A model generated the notes under the pieces. It was given only the letters and a program-made list of their open reading frames with translations, did not search any database and was not told where the DNA came from. Shown in pieces: positions 51,601-59,971 of a stretch of 64,000 bases of DNA. Source of the stretch: an uncultured Anaerofilum sp. GTDB taxonomy: Bacteria > Bacillota > Clostridia > Oscillospirales > Ruminococcaceae. The position numbers and the translations under genes were made by a program. The number at the start of each line of letters is the position of its first letter. The first letter of the stretch is position 1. The stretch spans positions 124,001 to 188,000 of the forward strand of contig CALWZC010000001.1 of NCBI GenBank assembly GCA_944385935.1. The letters run 5' to 3'.

Positions 51601-53673
51601 GTGAAACCCAAAAATCAAACAAAACGACTTGTACCTCGTATATGGACAATGATTGCCTTTTGTGGCGGTGTAATGGGGGTGTTTATCCTCCAACTCATCA
51701 ATTTCCAATTGGTAAATGGAGAGGAATATCTGCAAAAGGCCCAAAGTACACAAACCTATCAATTTAATGTCAGTGCTGCCCGTGGAGATATTGTAGACCG
51801 CTACGGCCGCAGCATTGCTACCAACCGCACCGGTTACAAGGTAGAACTAAGCAAGGGCATGATGACCGGCGACCTAAATGAAACCCTAAAAGAATTGGTG
51901 GAAATTTTGCAAAGTTCAGGAGAAAGCTGGAATGACACCCTGCCTATTACCACCACAGAACCCTTTGAGTTTACAGTAGATTCTACTGCTGATTCTTCGG
52001 AAGATAGTACCTTAGCAAGACAGCAAAAACGACTTGCCCAGCTAAAGACAGATTTTGATAAACAAAGCTATGCCACAGCACAAGAAGTGCTAGACAGTAT
52101 GGTGGAAAAATATGAGCTGGAAGAATATTCCCCCCAGTGGCAGAGAACCTTGGCAGGAATCCGCTATCAAATGCAGCTAGAAGGATTTGGCGAGCGAAAT
52201 AACTTCACTTTTGCTGATGAAGTTTCCATGAAAACTGTTTCGATTATCAAAGAGCGCAGTCTGACACTCACTGGTGTGGAAATTGTGGAAACTAGTACCC
52301 GTGTATACCCTGATGGAACCATTTTGCCCCATGTGTTGGGCACTGTTGGCCCCATTTATGCCGAGGACTGGGAAAAGGACAAGGCAGAAATGAAAGAGAA
52401 GGGCTACGAAATGGATGACCTAATTGGTCATGGTGGACTAGAGGAAGCCCTAGAAGATGCCTTGCGGGGAGAAGATGGGGTAAAAATGGTAGAATACAGC
52501 AAGGATGGCACCATCCACCGAAGCTGGATGCAGGAACAACCCAGCCCCGGAAATACGGCTGTTCTCACTGTGAATATGGATTTTCAAAAAAAGGTAGATG
52601 CAGCACTGGCAAACCGTATTTTGACATTGCAGCAAAACGCTCCTGGACAGGGTAGAGAGGCAAATGCTGGTTCCGCAGTGGTGATTGATGTAAAAACAGG
52701 GGGTATTTTAGCATTAAGCAATTACCCCAGTTATGACCTAAATTTGTATAATACAAACTATACCCAATATGCCCAAGACCCAAACAAGCCTTTGGTTAAC
52801 CGTGCATTGCAGGGATTGTATACCCCAGGTTCTACCTTTAAGCCTGTGGTGGGATTAAAAGGCATTTTGGATGGCATTATGACACCTACTTCCACGGTAA
52901 ACTGTGTTATGCAATACACCTTAATTCCGGGAATGCGTCCCCCCAGTTGTTTGCACCGACATGGCCCTACTAACATCTACTATGCCTTGGAGCAAAGCTG
53001 TAACTGGTATTTCTTTGATGTGGGTAGACGCCTTGGCATTGATAATTTTGGCGACTTTGCCAAGCGTATGGGCCTTGGTGTAAAAACCGGTGTAGAAGTA
53101 TCTGAGGCAGAAGGTCATATCACCTCCAGCAAGGATGAAAACTACACCTATGGCTATGTGCTTATGTCTGCCATTGGCCAACAGGATACCTTGGTAACTC
53201 CTGTACAGTTGGCTACCTATGCGGCAACCATTGCAAACAAAGGGGTTCGCTATCGTACCCACTTGGTAGCAGGCTTGCGAGATTCTGCAACAGGAGAGTT
53301 GGTAGAAAACTATGATGCAGAAGTGGTAGATGTAATTGATGACCCCAACGGTGCCTTTGATGCCATTGAACAGGGCATGGTTCAGATGGCACAAAATAAT
53401 AGTCGTGCATTGGAGGATTATCCTATCACATTAGCTGCCAAAACCGGAACTCCCGAACGTGGTGTGACCAATGAATATGGAAAAGCCTTGTACAATGGTG
53501 CTTTGATTGTATATGCACCAGTAGAAGACCCAGAAATTGCCATTGGCATTATATTGGAAAACTCTGGAAGTGGTGCCGCTGCTGCATATTTGGCCAAAGA
53601 CATTTTGGACGCCTACTTCTTTGATAATAGTGGAAGTTTGCAGCCAGAACAGGCAGGAACATTGTTGCCCTAA
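51601..53673 (+). CDS. mrdA: Penicillin-binding protein 2 (peptidoglycan transpeptidase of the elongasome)
   Basis: 690 residues from a GTG at 51601, 10 nt after AAAGGAG. One N-terminal membrane helix (MIAFCGGVMGVFILQLINFQLV), then a dimerisation domain with AARGDIVDRYGRSIATN. The transpeptidase domain has the active Ser in PGSTFKP near residue 411, SCN near 466 and KTG near 614. It cross-links lateral cell wall peptidoglycan outside the membrane. A Ser/Thr/Asp-rich insert lies near residues 110-150. Target of beta-lactams by family knowledge. Confidence 0.95.
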   Translation: MKPKNQTKRLVPRIWTMIAFCGGVMGVFILQLINFQLVNGEEYLQKAQSTQTYQFNVSAARGDIVDRYGRSIATNRTGYKVELSKGMMTGDLNETLKELVEILQSSGESWNDTLPITTTEPFEFTVDSTADSSEDSTLARQQKRLAQLKTDFDKQSYATAQEVLDSMVEKYELEEYSPQWQRTLAGIRYQMQLEGFGERNNFTFADEVSMKTVSIIKERSLTLTGVEIVETSTRVYPDGTILPHVLGTVGPIYAEDWEKDKAEMKEKGYEMDDLIGHGGLEEALEDALRGEDGVKMVEYSKDGTIHRSWMQEQPSPGNTAVLTVNMDFQKKVDAALANRILTLQQNAPGQGREANAGSAVVIDVKTGGILALSNYPSYDLNLYNTNYTQYAQDPNKPLVNRALQGLYTPGSTFKPVVGLKGILDGIMTPTSTVNCVMQYTLIPGMRPPSCLHRHGPTNIYYALEQSCNWYFFDVGRRLGIDNFGDFAKRMGLGVKTGVEVSEAEGHITSSKDENYTYGYVLMSAIGQQDTLVTPVQLATYAATIANKGVRYRTHLVAGLRDSATGELVENYDAEVVDVIDDPNGAFDAIEQGMVQMAQNNSRALEDYPITLAAKTGTPERGVTNEYGKALYNGALIVYAPVEDPEIAIGIILENSGSGAAAAYLAKDILDAYFFDNSGSLQPEQAGTLLP

Positions 53674-53711
53674 GCCTTCTTGTGGTAAGTGAATAAAAAT
53701 ACAAAATGTAG

Positions 53712-53740
53712 TTGTTTTTTTAGTGAAAATATGGTACAAT
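53712..53740 (+). promoter_or_regulatory. Promoter of the minD-mgsA pair
   Basis: TTGTTT at 53712-53717 and an extended TGG-TACAAT (-10 at 53735-53740) with a 17-bp spacer. Confidence 0.75.
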
Positions 53741-53781
53741 GACCAATAAGCAGAAAAAACTGCTTTGGTGGGGAGGAACCT

Positions 53782-54504
53782 ATGAGCGCTGAAGTTTGGA
53801 TGGTTGCATCGGGAAAAGGCGGAACGGGTAAAAGTACCACAGCGGTGTTTTGTGCCGCTGCTTTGGCGGAAAGAGGAAAACAAGTTTTGGTGATAGAGCT
53901 GGACTGTGGCCTGAGGAGCGTGGATTTGCTTGCAGGTGTGGCAGAACAGGTGGTATTTGATATTGAAGATGTGCTTTCTGGGTGGTGTCCCCCTCAGAAA
54001 GCCATTTGCCAAAGCCCGTTTTATCCGGGAGTTTCTATTATTGCTGCGCCTTATAGCGGGCAGCAATTACATATAGATACTCTTGGAGAGGTGCTGGATT
54101 CTCTAAAAGATTGCTACGATTTTATTTTGTTGGATGTTGCCGCAGGTATGGGACAAGCATTTCAAGGTGCGGCGACAGTTAGCACAGGGGCACTGTTGGT
54201 ATTAACCGCTGACCCTGTTGCTTTGCGAGATGGTCGGCTTGTATCAGAATGGTTGTATAACAATAGTTCCGTAGTACCTCGGTTGGTGCTAAATCGTATT
54301 TCTCTCACTGCTACTACCATGGATTTGGATGTATGCATTGATACAGTGGCTGCCCAGTTGATTGCAGTGATTCCCGAAAGTCCACAGTTGCAACAGACGG
54401 TGTTGGAACAAAAAACCGTGAATAAACAAAGCCGTTTATGGCTTGCCTACAGCAATTTGGCGGGAAGAATTTGTAAAGAGGATATTCCACTTTTGATGGA
54501 ATGA
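53782..54504 (+). CDS. MinD/ParA-like ATPase lacking the usual C-terminal membrane-targeting tail
   Basis: 240 residues; MinD is usually ~265. Deviant Walker A VASGKGGTGKST near residue 9, the MinD-like switch ELDCGLRSVDLLAGV, and FILLDVAAGMG with the Walker B Asp. SLTATTMDLDVCIDTVAAQLIAVIPES is MinD-like. The protein ends at KEDIPLLME, where MinD proteins normally continue for ~15 residues into an amphipathic membrane-binding helix. Neither minC nor minE is nearby. It could still act in division placement, or as another ParA-type positioning ATPase. Starts 12 nt after GGGGAGG. Confidence 0.85.
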   Translation: MSAEVWMVASGKGGTGKSTTAVFCAAALAERGKQVLVIELDCGLRSVDLLAGVAEQVVFDIEDVLSGWCPPQKAICQSPFYPGVSIIAAPYSGQQLHIDTLGEVLDSLKDCYDFILLDVAAGMGQAFQGAATVSTGALLVLTADPVALRDGRLVSEWLYNNSSVVPRLVLNRISLTATTMDLDVCIDTVAAQLIAVIPESPQLQQTVLEQKTVNKQSRLWLAYSNLAGRICKEDIPLLME

Positions 54505-54541
54505 AAGAGTAAGGCTGAAAAGATAGAGGAGGCGCAAGCCC

Positions 54542-54952
54542 ATGAATATTGCATTGATTGCACATGATTCCAAAAAGGAATTGATGGTTCAGTTTTGCAT
54601 TGCATATTGCCGTGTTCTGAGCCAACATACTTTGGTTGCCACAGGCACAACTGGAAAATTGGTGAGTGAGGCCACTGGGTTGGAAATTCAGCGGTTTCTT
54701 TCTGGCACCCATGGCGGTGACCAGCAGATTGCAGCTCGCATTGCCTGCAACGAAATTGACCTATTGTTGTTTTTCCGTGACCCTATTACAGCAAAGCCAC
54801 ATGAGCCAAATGAAATGAACCTGCTTCGGCTTTGCGATGTACACAATATCCCCTTGGCCACAAACATTGCCACAGCAGAGGTATTGATTCACGGCTTGGA
54901 GCGTGGAGATTTGGAATGGAGAAACATTGTAAATCCCACACATAATGGATGA
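54542..54952 (+). CDS. mgsA: Methylglyoxal synthase
   Basis: 136 residues, normal length. It converts dihydroxyacetone phosphate to methylglyoxal and phosphate, an overflow branch of glycolysis. Motifs: [12 protein letters not shown] with the first catalytic region, ATGTTGKLV phosphate loop near residue 33, [15 protein letters not shown] with the catalytic Asp near residue 60 and LLFFRDP. The ATG follows AGAGGAGG. It lies 37 nt after the MinD-like gene and is followed by a very strong terminator. Phosphate and DHAP control are known for the family. Confidence 0.96.
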   Translation: MNIALIAHDSKKELMVQFCIAYCRVLSQHTLVATGTTGKLVSEATGLEIQRFLSGTHGGDQQIAARIACNEIDLLLFFRDPITAKPHEPNEMNLLRLCDVHNIPLATNIATAEVLIHGLERGDLEWRNIVNPTHNG

Positions 54953-54958
54953 TGAACA

Positions 54959-55002
54959 AACGACAGAATGAGAGTATCACTCTCATTCTGTCGTTGTTTT
55001 TT
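54959..55002 (+). terminator. Terminator of mgsA
   Basis: A perfect 16-bp stem (54959-54974 with 54980-54995) is followed by GTTTTTTG. Confidence 0.94.
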
Positions 55003-55055
55003 GCGTTATAAAGCATAAAAGTTGCTTTTTCAAGGGATTTTTCCTTTTCAGACCT

Positions 55056-55084
55056 TTGCAGGGCAAGGAATGCTGTGCTATAAT
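55056..55084 (+). promoter_or_regulatory. Promoter of aspS
   Basis: TTGCAG at 55056-55061 and an extended TGC-TATAAT (-10 at 55079-55084) with a 17-bp spacer. No T-box is visible between it and the start codon. Confidence 0.82.
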
Positions 55085-55165
55085 GGTCTGTAAAGCAGTG
55101 AAAATAAAGGGATATTGCCCTTTGTTGTCATTCATTGCACACCAGTATTTTTAGGAGGGATTTTG

Positions 55166-56950
55166 ATGGAAACAATGGGCAGCTTGCGCCGTACCCACTA
55201 TTGTGGGGGGCTGCGTCTGACCGATGCAGGCACCGAAATTGTCGTTGCCGGTTCCATTGCAAAATGTCGTGATAAAGGCGGCATTGTGTTTGCTGATTTG
55301 CGTGATACCACTGGAATTTTACAGTTGGTGTTTGATGATTCTAGTGACAAAGATGTATTTGAAAAAGCCAGCGGTCTGAGAAGTGAATATGTAGTAATTG
55401 CAAAGGGCACTTTGCGGGAACGTGCAGCAAAAACCGATAAGATTCCCACAGGCGATATAGAATTGTTTGTAACAGAACTTCGTGTGCTGAGTGGTGCTGA
55501 AACAACTCCTTTTGAGATTCGTGATGAAATCAACGTAAAAGATGAATTGCGTTTAAAATATCGCTATTTGGATTTGCGCCGTCCCGGTATGCACCAGCCT
55601 CTTGTTATGCGTAGCAAGGTTGCAAAATTGGTGCGTGATTATTATTGTGACCACGATTTTTGCGAGATTGAAACCCCCATGCTTATTAAATCCACCCCAG
55701 AAGGTGCCCGTGACTATCTGGTTCCCAGCCGTGTGCAACCCGGCCATTTTTACGCTTTGCCCCAAAGCCCTCAGTTGTACAAGCAACTTTTGATGTTGTC
55801 CGGCTTTGATAAGTATTTCCAGATTGCCCGTTGCTTCCGTGATGAGGATTTGCGTGCAGACCGTCAACCAGAATTTACCCAGATTGATATGGAAATGGCA
55901 TTTGTCACCGAGGACGATGTTATGACCATGAACGAAGGCTTGGTAAAATATGTATTCCAAAAGGCATTGGGTGTGGAGATTGCTACTCCTTTCCGTAGAA
56001 TGCCCTATACTGAGGCAATGAACCGTTTTGGCAGCGACAAACCTGACACTCGTTTTGGTTTGGAATTGCAGGATGTAAGCCAAACAGTGGCCGGATGTGA
56101 GTTTGCTCCCTTTAAAGCTGCTTTGGAAAATGGTGGTAGTGTTCGCCTGATTAACTGCAAAGGAATGGCGGAACAACTGACCCGCAAGACCATTGACAAG
56201 TTGACCGATGTAGTAAAGACCTATGGTGCAAAGGGTCTGGCATATACTCGTTTAACTGCGGATAGTGAAACTTCCAGCTTTGAAAAGTTCTTGACTGAGG
56301 AGGAAAAAGCTGCTTTGCGTTCTGCTTGTGGAGCAGAAACCGGAGATGTGCTGCTGGTAGTAGCTGACGGGGATAATGATGTAGTATATGCTGCTTTGGG
56401 TGCTTTGCGTTTGGAGATTGGCAAAAAATATAATCTTATTGACCAAAGTGTCTTTGATTTCCTCTGGGTAACAGATTTCCCATTGTTTGAGTATGACAAA
56501 GAGGAACAGCGGTATGTAGCAAAGCACCATCCCTTCACTATGCCTAAGGATGAAGATTTAGACAAAGTAGAAACTGACCCGGGTGCTTGCCGTGCAAAGG
56601 CATATGATATGATTTTGAACGGCTGCGAGTTGGGCGGCGGTTCCATTCGTATCAATGACCCTGTTTTGCAGGATAGAATGTTCCATGCTTTGGGCTTTAC
56701 TGAAGAAAGCGCAAGGGAGAGCTTTGGTTTCTTGATGGATGCTTACCGCTATGGTGCACCTCCTCACGGTGGTATGGCATTTGGTTTTGACCGCATGATT
56801 ATGTTGATGTTGGGCAGAGAGTCCATCCGAGATGTAATCGCTTTCCCCAAGGTGCAGAATGCTGGCGAGGTAATGTCCGGTTGTCCCGAAACTGTAGAGG
56901 AAAAGCAGCTTCGAGAGTTGTGCATTCGCTATGTACCCGAAGAAAAATAA
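55166..56950 (+). CDS. aspS: Aspartyl-tRNA synthetase
   Basis: 594 residues from the ATG at 55166, behind TTAGGAGG. An N-terminal OB-fold binds the anticodon (VVAGSIAKCRDKGGIVFADLRD). The class II catalytic core has QSPQLYKQLLMLSGFDKYFQIARCFRDEDLRADRQPEFTQID split over motif 2, GAD-type bacterial insert DKPDTRFGLELQD, and motif 3 GLGFDRMIMLMLG-like at AFGFDRMIMLMLGRESIRDVIAFPK. Length matches bacterial AspRS. Discriminating or non-discriminating type cannot be told; gatCAB is not in the window. Confidence 0.97.
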   Translation: METMGSLRRTHYCGGLRLTDAGTEIVVAGSIAKCRDKGGIVFADLRDTTGILQLVFDDSSDKDVFEKASGLRSEYVVIAKGTLRERAAKTDKIPTGDIELFVTELRVLSGAETTPFEIRDEINVKDELRLKYRYLDLRRPGMHQPLVMRSKVAKLVRDYYCDHDFCEIETPMLIKSTPEGARDYLVPSRVQPGHFYALPQSPQLYKQLLMLSGFDKYFQIARCFRDEDLRADRQPEFTQIDMEMAFVTEDDVMTMNEGLVKYVFQKALGVEIATPFRRMPYTEAMNRFGSDKPDTRFGLELQDVSQTVAGCEFAPFKAALENGGSVRLINCKGMAEQLTRKTIDKLTDVVKTYGAKGLAYTRLTADSETSSFEKFLTEEEKAALRSACGAETGDVLLVVADGDNDVVYAALGALRLEIGKKYNLIDQSVFDFLWVTDFPLFEYDKEEQRYVAKHHPFTMPKDEDLDKVETDPGACRAKAYDMILNGCELGGGSIRINDPVLQDRMFHALGFTEESARESFGFLMDAYRYGAPPHGGMAFGFDRMIMLMLGRESIRDVIAFPKVQNAGEVMSGCPETVEEKQLRELCIRYVPEEK

Positions 56951-56964
56951 TCTATATTGCTGGC

Positions 56965-57003
56965 GTTGTGGCTTGTTTGCTGCAACGCCTTTTCTTTTTG
57001 GTA
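56965..57003 (+). terminator. Terminator of aspS
   Basis: GGCGTTG and CAACGCC (within 56967-56993) form a 7-bp stem followed by TTTTCTTTTTGG. Confidence 0.82.
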
Positions 57004-57057
57004 TAAAGTTTGCCTTTCTTACCCATAGTACAGATAAAATGAGAAAAGGGATGAACT

Positions 57058-58242
57058 ATGAAACAAACCAAAGATAAACCAGCAAAAAATTGGCTGGTGG
57101 CAATAACAGGCTGTGTTATGCTGCTATTTTCTGGGGTGCCTTCTGCATGGGGAATTTTTCGCAAGGAGGTTTGTGAGCAGTATTCCTTTACAGAGGAAAG
57201 CAGTGCTTTTGTGTTAAATGTAACTGTTGCAGCTTTTGGCATTGGCTGTGTCATTGGGGGATATTTGCAGGATAAAAAAGGCTCCTTTTTGGTGAGCATT
57301 ATGGGAAGTATTCTGCTATCTTCTGGTTTTGGAATCGCCGCTATTTTACCAGAAAACAATATCTGGCTGTTCTATCTGGGCTTTTGCATTCCTGCTGGTT
57401 TGGGCTGTGCTTTTTTATATCCCGCTGTAATGAGCTGTATTCAAAAATGCAATCCTAACCACAAGGGCTTTGCAACAGGAATTGCAGGGTTAGGGTTTGG
57501 GCTTTCGGGATTGGTGCTCACTGTAATAAAATTGTTTACTGTGAAACTTTGGGGGGTGCGAGGCAGCTTTTTGTTTTTGGCAGCAAGCATTGCCATTCTT
57601 TGTACAGCAGGCAGTTTTTTGATGAAATGCCCTCCTATGAAGGATTCTCATGCAAAAAAAGAAGATGTAACCCCCCGCCAATTGATAAAAACAAAGGCAT
57701 ATTGGTGGTTGACCTTTGCGGTGTTTTTCACAGCTCCAGCAGTGCTGTTGTTTAGTCCCAAAATTGTGGAGATGGCACAGGAAAGAAATCTTGCACCAGA
57801 AATTGCTGTATGGATTGTTGCTTTTGGAGGGGCATTAAATGCAGCCGGTCGGCTCTTGTTGCCTGCCCTTAGCGACAAATGGGGTAGAAAGCCCACAGCC
57901 ATTGGAGGAATTTTGCTCCTTGGCTTGGTTTCGGTGGGATTTGCCTTTGCACAAAGCTGGCTGGTATTTTTGGGATATGGGGTGCTGTGCTTTTTTTATT
58001 CTGGTGTTTCGGCGTTGTTGCCCAGCTTCTGCACAGATTTGTTTGGTACTCGATGGGCGGGGGCAAACTATGGGCTGGTTGCCTTGGGCATGACCGCAGG
58101 AAGCCTATTGTTTCCTCCATTGGTGGGGGCTTTAGGTGGCAAAACTCTTGCCCATTGGGTGGCTGTTTTATGTTGCGGGTTGGCGGCATTTTGTTATTTT
58201 CGAGTTCCTATGAATCAGCAAAAAAATCAGCATTTTTTATAA
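57058..58242 (+). CDS. MFS transporter, OFA (oxalate/formate antiporter-like) family
   Basis: 394 residues, about 12 membrane helices. N-terminal NWLVAITGCVMLLFSGVPSAWGIFRKEV is the OFA family start (substrate-side helix 1). FGIGCVIGGYLQDKKG is MFS motif A in the first half; FGGALNAAGRLLLPALSDKWGRKPT is its copy in the second half. KGFATGIAGLGFGLSGLVLT is also typical. OFA members exchange carboxylates such as oxalate, formate or pyruvate; specificity here is unknown. The ATG follows AAAAGGGATGAACT. Confidence 0.9.
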   Translation: MKQTKDKPAKNWLVAITGCVMLLFSGVPSAWGIFRKEVCEQYSFTEESSAFVLNVTVAAFGIGCVIGGYLQDKKGSFLVSIMGSILLSSGFGIAAILPENNIWLFYLGFCIPAGLGCAFLYPAVMSCIQKCNPNHKGFATGIAGLGFGLSGLVLTVIKLFTVKLWGVRGSFLFLAASIAILCTAGSFLMKCPPMKDSHAKKEDVTPRQLIKTKAYWWLTFAVFFTAPAVLLFSPKIVEMAQERNLAPEIAVWIVAFGGALNAAGRLLLPALSDKWGRKPTAIGGILLLGLVSVGFAFAQSWLVFLGYGVLCFFYSGVSALLPSFCTDLFGTRWAGANYGLVALGMTAGSLLFPPLVGALGGKTLAHWVAVLCCGLAAFCYFRVPMNQQKNQHFL

Positions 58243-58324
58243 AAAACAGGTTGCACTTTTGTATGGAAAAGCGTATCATAACAAAAGTATTTAAAAAATT
58301 TCCATAGAAAAGAGGCAATGTGCA

Positions 58325-59692
58325 ATGGAAACGGTTCAACAGGTAAAACCACAAGCACCACCATTGTTTACAAACAAAGAACTTACCCGCTTAATTGTGC
58401 CCTTGGTAATAGAACAATTTTTGGCGGTAACAGTTGGAATGGTAGACACAATTATGGTAGCAACAGTGGGTGAAGCTGCTGTTTCGGGTATTTCTTTGGT
58501 GGATGCTATCAATGTGTTGCTAATTCAGGTGTTTGCTGCTTTGGCAACAGGGGGCGCAGTGGTTGCCAGCCAGTTTTTGGGCAGACGAGATAGAGAAAAA
58601 GCTTGTGCCTCTGCAAAGCAGCTTTTGTGGGTAACAACGGGTATGGCAATTCTTCTTGCTGTGGTGGCATTGGTGGGGAATCGGCATATACTAAGCCTAT
58701 GTTTTGGGCGGTTAGAGCCTGCTGTATTGGAAAATGCAGCCACTTATTTTTGGCTTTCTGCCTTGTCCTATCCCTTTTTAGGCATTTATAATGCAGGGGC
58801 GGCATTGTTCCGCAGCATGGGCAACAGCAAGGTGTCTATGGCCATTGCCTTTGTGGTAAACTGCATCAACATTGGCGGAAATGCCATTTTGATTTATGGG
58901 CTTAACTGGGGTGTAGCAGGTGCAGGCACTGCTACACTGGTGAGCCGAGCAGTGGCAGCCATTGTTATTTTGATTTTGCTTCATCACCAAAACAACCCTA
59001 TCTATGTCACAAATCTCCTTTCTTTCCGACCAGATAAACACCTGATACAAAGCATTTTGCGTGTGGGTATTCCAAACGGTGTGGAAAACGGTGTTTTTCA
59101 GGTGGGAAAATTGCTGGTGGCAAGTCTGATTTCTACCTTTGGAACGGCTGCTATTGCTGCAAATGCAATCTGTAATAATTTAGGCTCCATTAGCAATATA
59201 CCCGGTGCAGCCATTGGCTTGGGATTGGTCACTGTGGTGGGGCAATGTGTTGGAGCAGGGGACTACAAACAAGCCCGCCGCTATACAAAAGAACTGACTT
59301 TAGTTGCCTATGGAGTTATGCTGTTTACCAATATTGCAGTGGCATTGTTGGTAAAGCCTCTGATTGCCTTCTACAATGTAAGCCCAGAGGCAAGCCAGAT
59401 GGCTTGGGAAGTTATTATGGTATATTCCATTACCTGTATCATTGCATGGCCTTCTTCCTTTACTGTGCCCAATGCTTTGCGTGCAGCAGGTGACGCAAAG
59501 TTTACCATGTTGGTTGCGCTGTTTTCTATGTGGATTTTCCGTATTGGCTTTTCCTATGTGCTGGGCAGTTGGCTGCAAATGGGGCTGTTTGGTACATGGC
59601 TTGCTATGGAGATTGACTGGGTGGTTCGGTCGGCATTTTTCTTGGTGCGGTTCCGTGGCACAAAGTGGCAAAAAGCAAAGGTCATTGATTAA
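58325..59692 (+). CDS. MATE family efflux transporter
   Basis: 455 residues with about 12 membrane helices. N-terminal ELTRLIVPLVIEQFLAVTVGMVDTIMVATVGEAAVSGISLVDAIN is the first MatE repeat start; the second half begins SILRVGIPNGVENGVFQVGKLLVASLI. VASQFLGRRDREKA and GQCVGAGDYKQARRYTKE are the paired conserved loops. It probably exports cationic compounds in exchange for sodium or protons. Starts at 58325 behind AAAGAGGCAA, 82 nt after the MFS gene. Ends in the hairpin of repeat copy A. Confidence 0.94.
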   Translation: METVQQVKPQAPPLFTNKELTRLIVPLVIEQFLAVTVGMVDTIMVATVGEAAVSGISLVDAINVLLIQVFAALATGGAVVASQFLGRRDREKACASAKQLLWVTTGMAILLAVVALVGNRHILSLCFGRLEPAVLENAATYFWLSALSYPFLGIYNAGAALFRSMGNSKVSMAIAFVVNCINIGGNAILIYGLNWGVAGAGTATLVSRAVAAIVILILLHHQNNPIYVTNLLSFRPDKHLIQSILRVGIPNGVENGVFQVGKLLVASLISTFGTAAIAANAICNNLGSISNIPGAAIGLGLVTVVGQCVGAGDYKQARRYTKELTLVAYGVMLFTNIAVALLVKPLIAFYNVSPEASQMAWEVIMVYSITCIIAWPSSFTVPNALRAAGDAKFTMLVALFSMWIFRIGFSYVLGSWLQMGLFGTWLAMEIDWVVRSAFFLVRFRGTKWQKAKVID

Positions 59693-59711
59693 AGAATTTG
59701 TAACCATGTGC

Positions 59712-59791
59712 AAAAAATGCGAAAGGCAAGTTGCCTTTCGCATTTTTTGTGTATAAAAGTTTTCGTCCACCTTTTTCAAAAGGTGGAAAAA
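59712..59791. repeat. 80-bp direct repeat, copy A (includes MATE gene terminator)
   Basis: Copy A matches copy B (62105-62184) at 78 of 80 positions; the only differences are two adjacent bases (TT versus CC) in the loop of the first hairpin. Each copy has a 14-16-bp stem ending in a T run (a working terminator), a GTGTATAAAAGTTTTCG bridge and a second hairpin TCCACCTTTT/AAAAGGTGGA. Confidence 0.93.
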
Positions 59792-59853
59792 TAAGGGTGA
59801 AAAGTGATAAAAATGTTAAAAAAAGAATGGAAAAGTTTGGATACTATGTGAAT

Positions 59854-59903
<50 letters not shown>

Positions 59904-59909
59904 TATAAT
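59904..59909 (+). promoter_or_regulatory. -10 element of the LRR protein promoter
   Basis: TATAAT follows the T tract. With the present tract the nearest -35-like hexamer outside it, TTGTGC, is 44 bp upstream; a 16-T tract would put it at 17 bp. A -35 made only of T is the alternative. Confidence 0.65.
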
Positions 59910-59971
59910 TTTTGTGAATAATGCCGAAATAATACCCTTCTTTTGGCAGAAAAAATGGAGGAATACAAATC

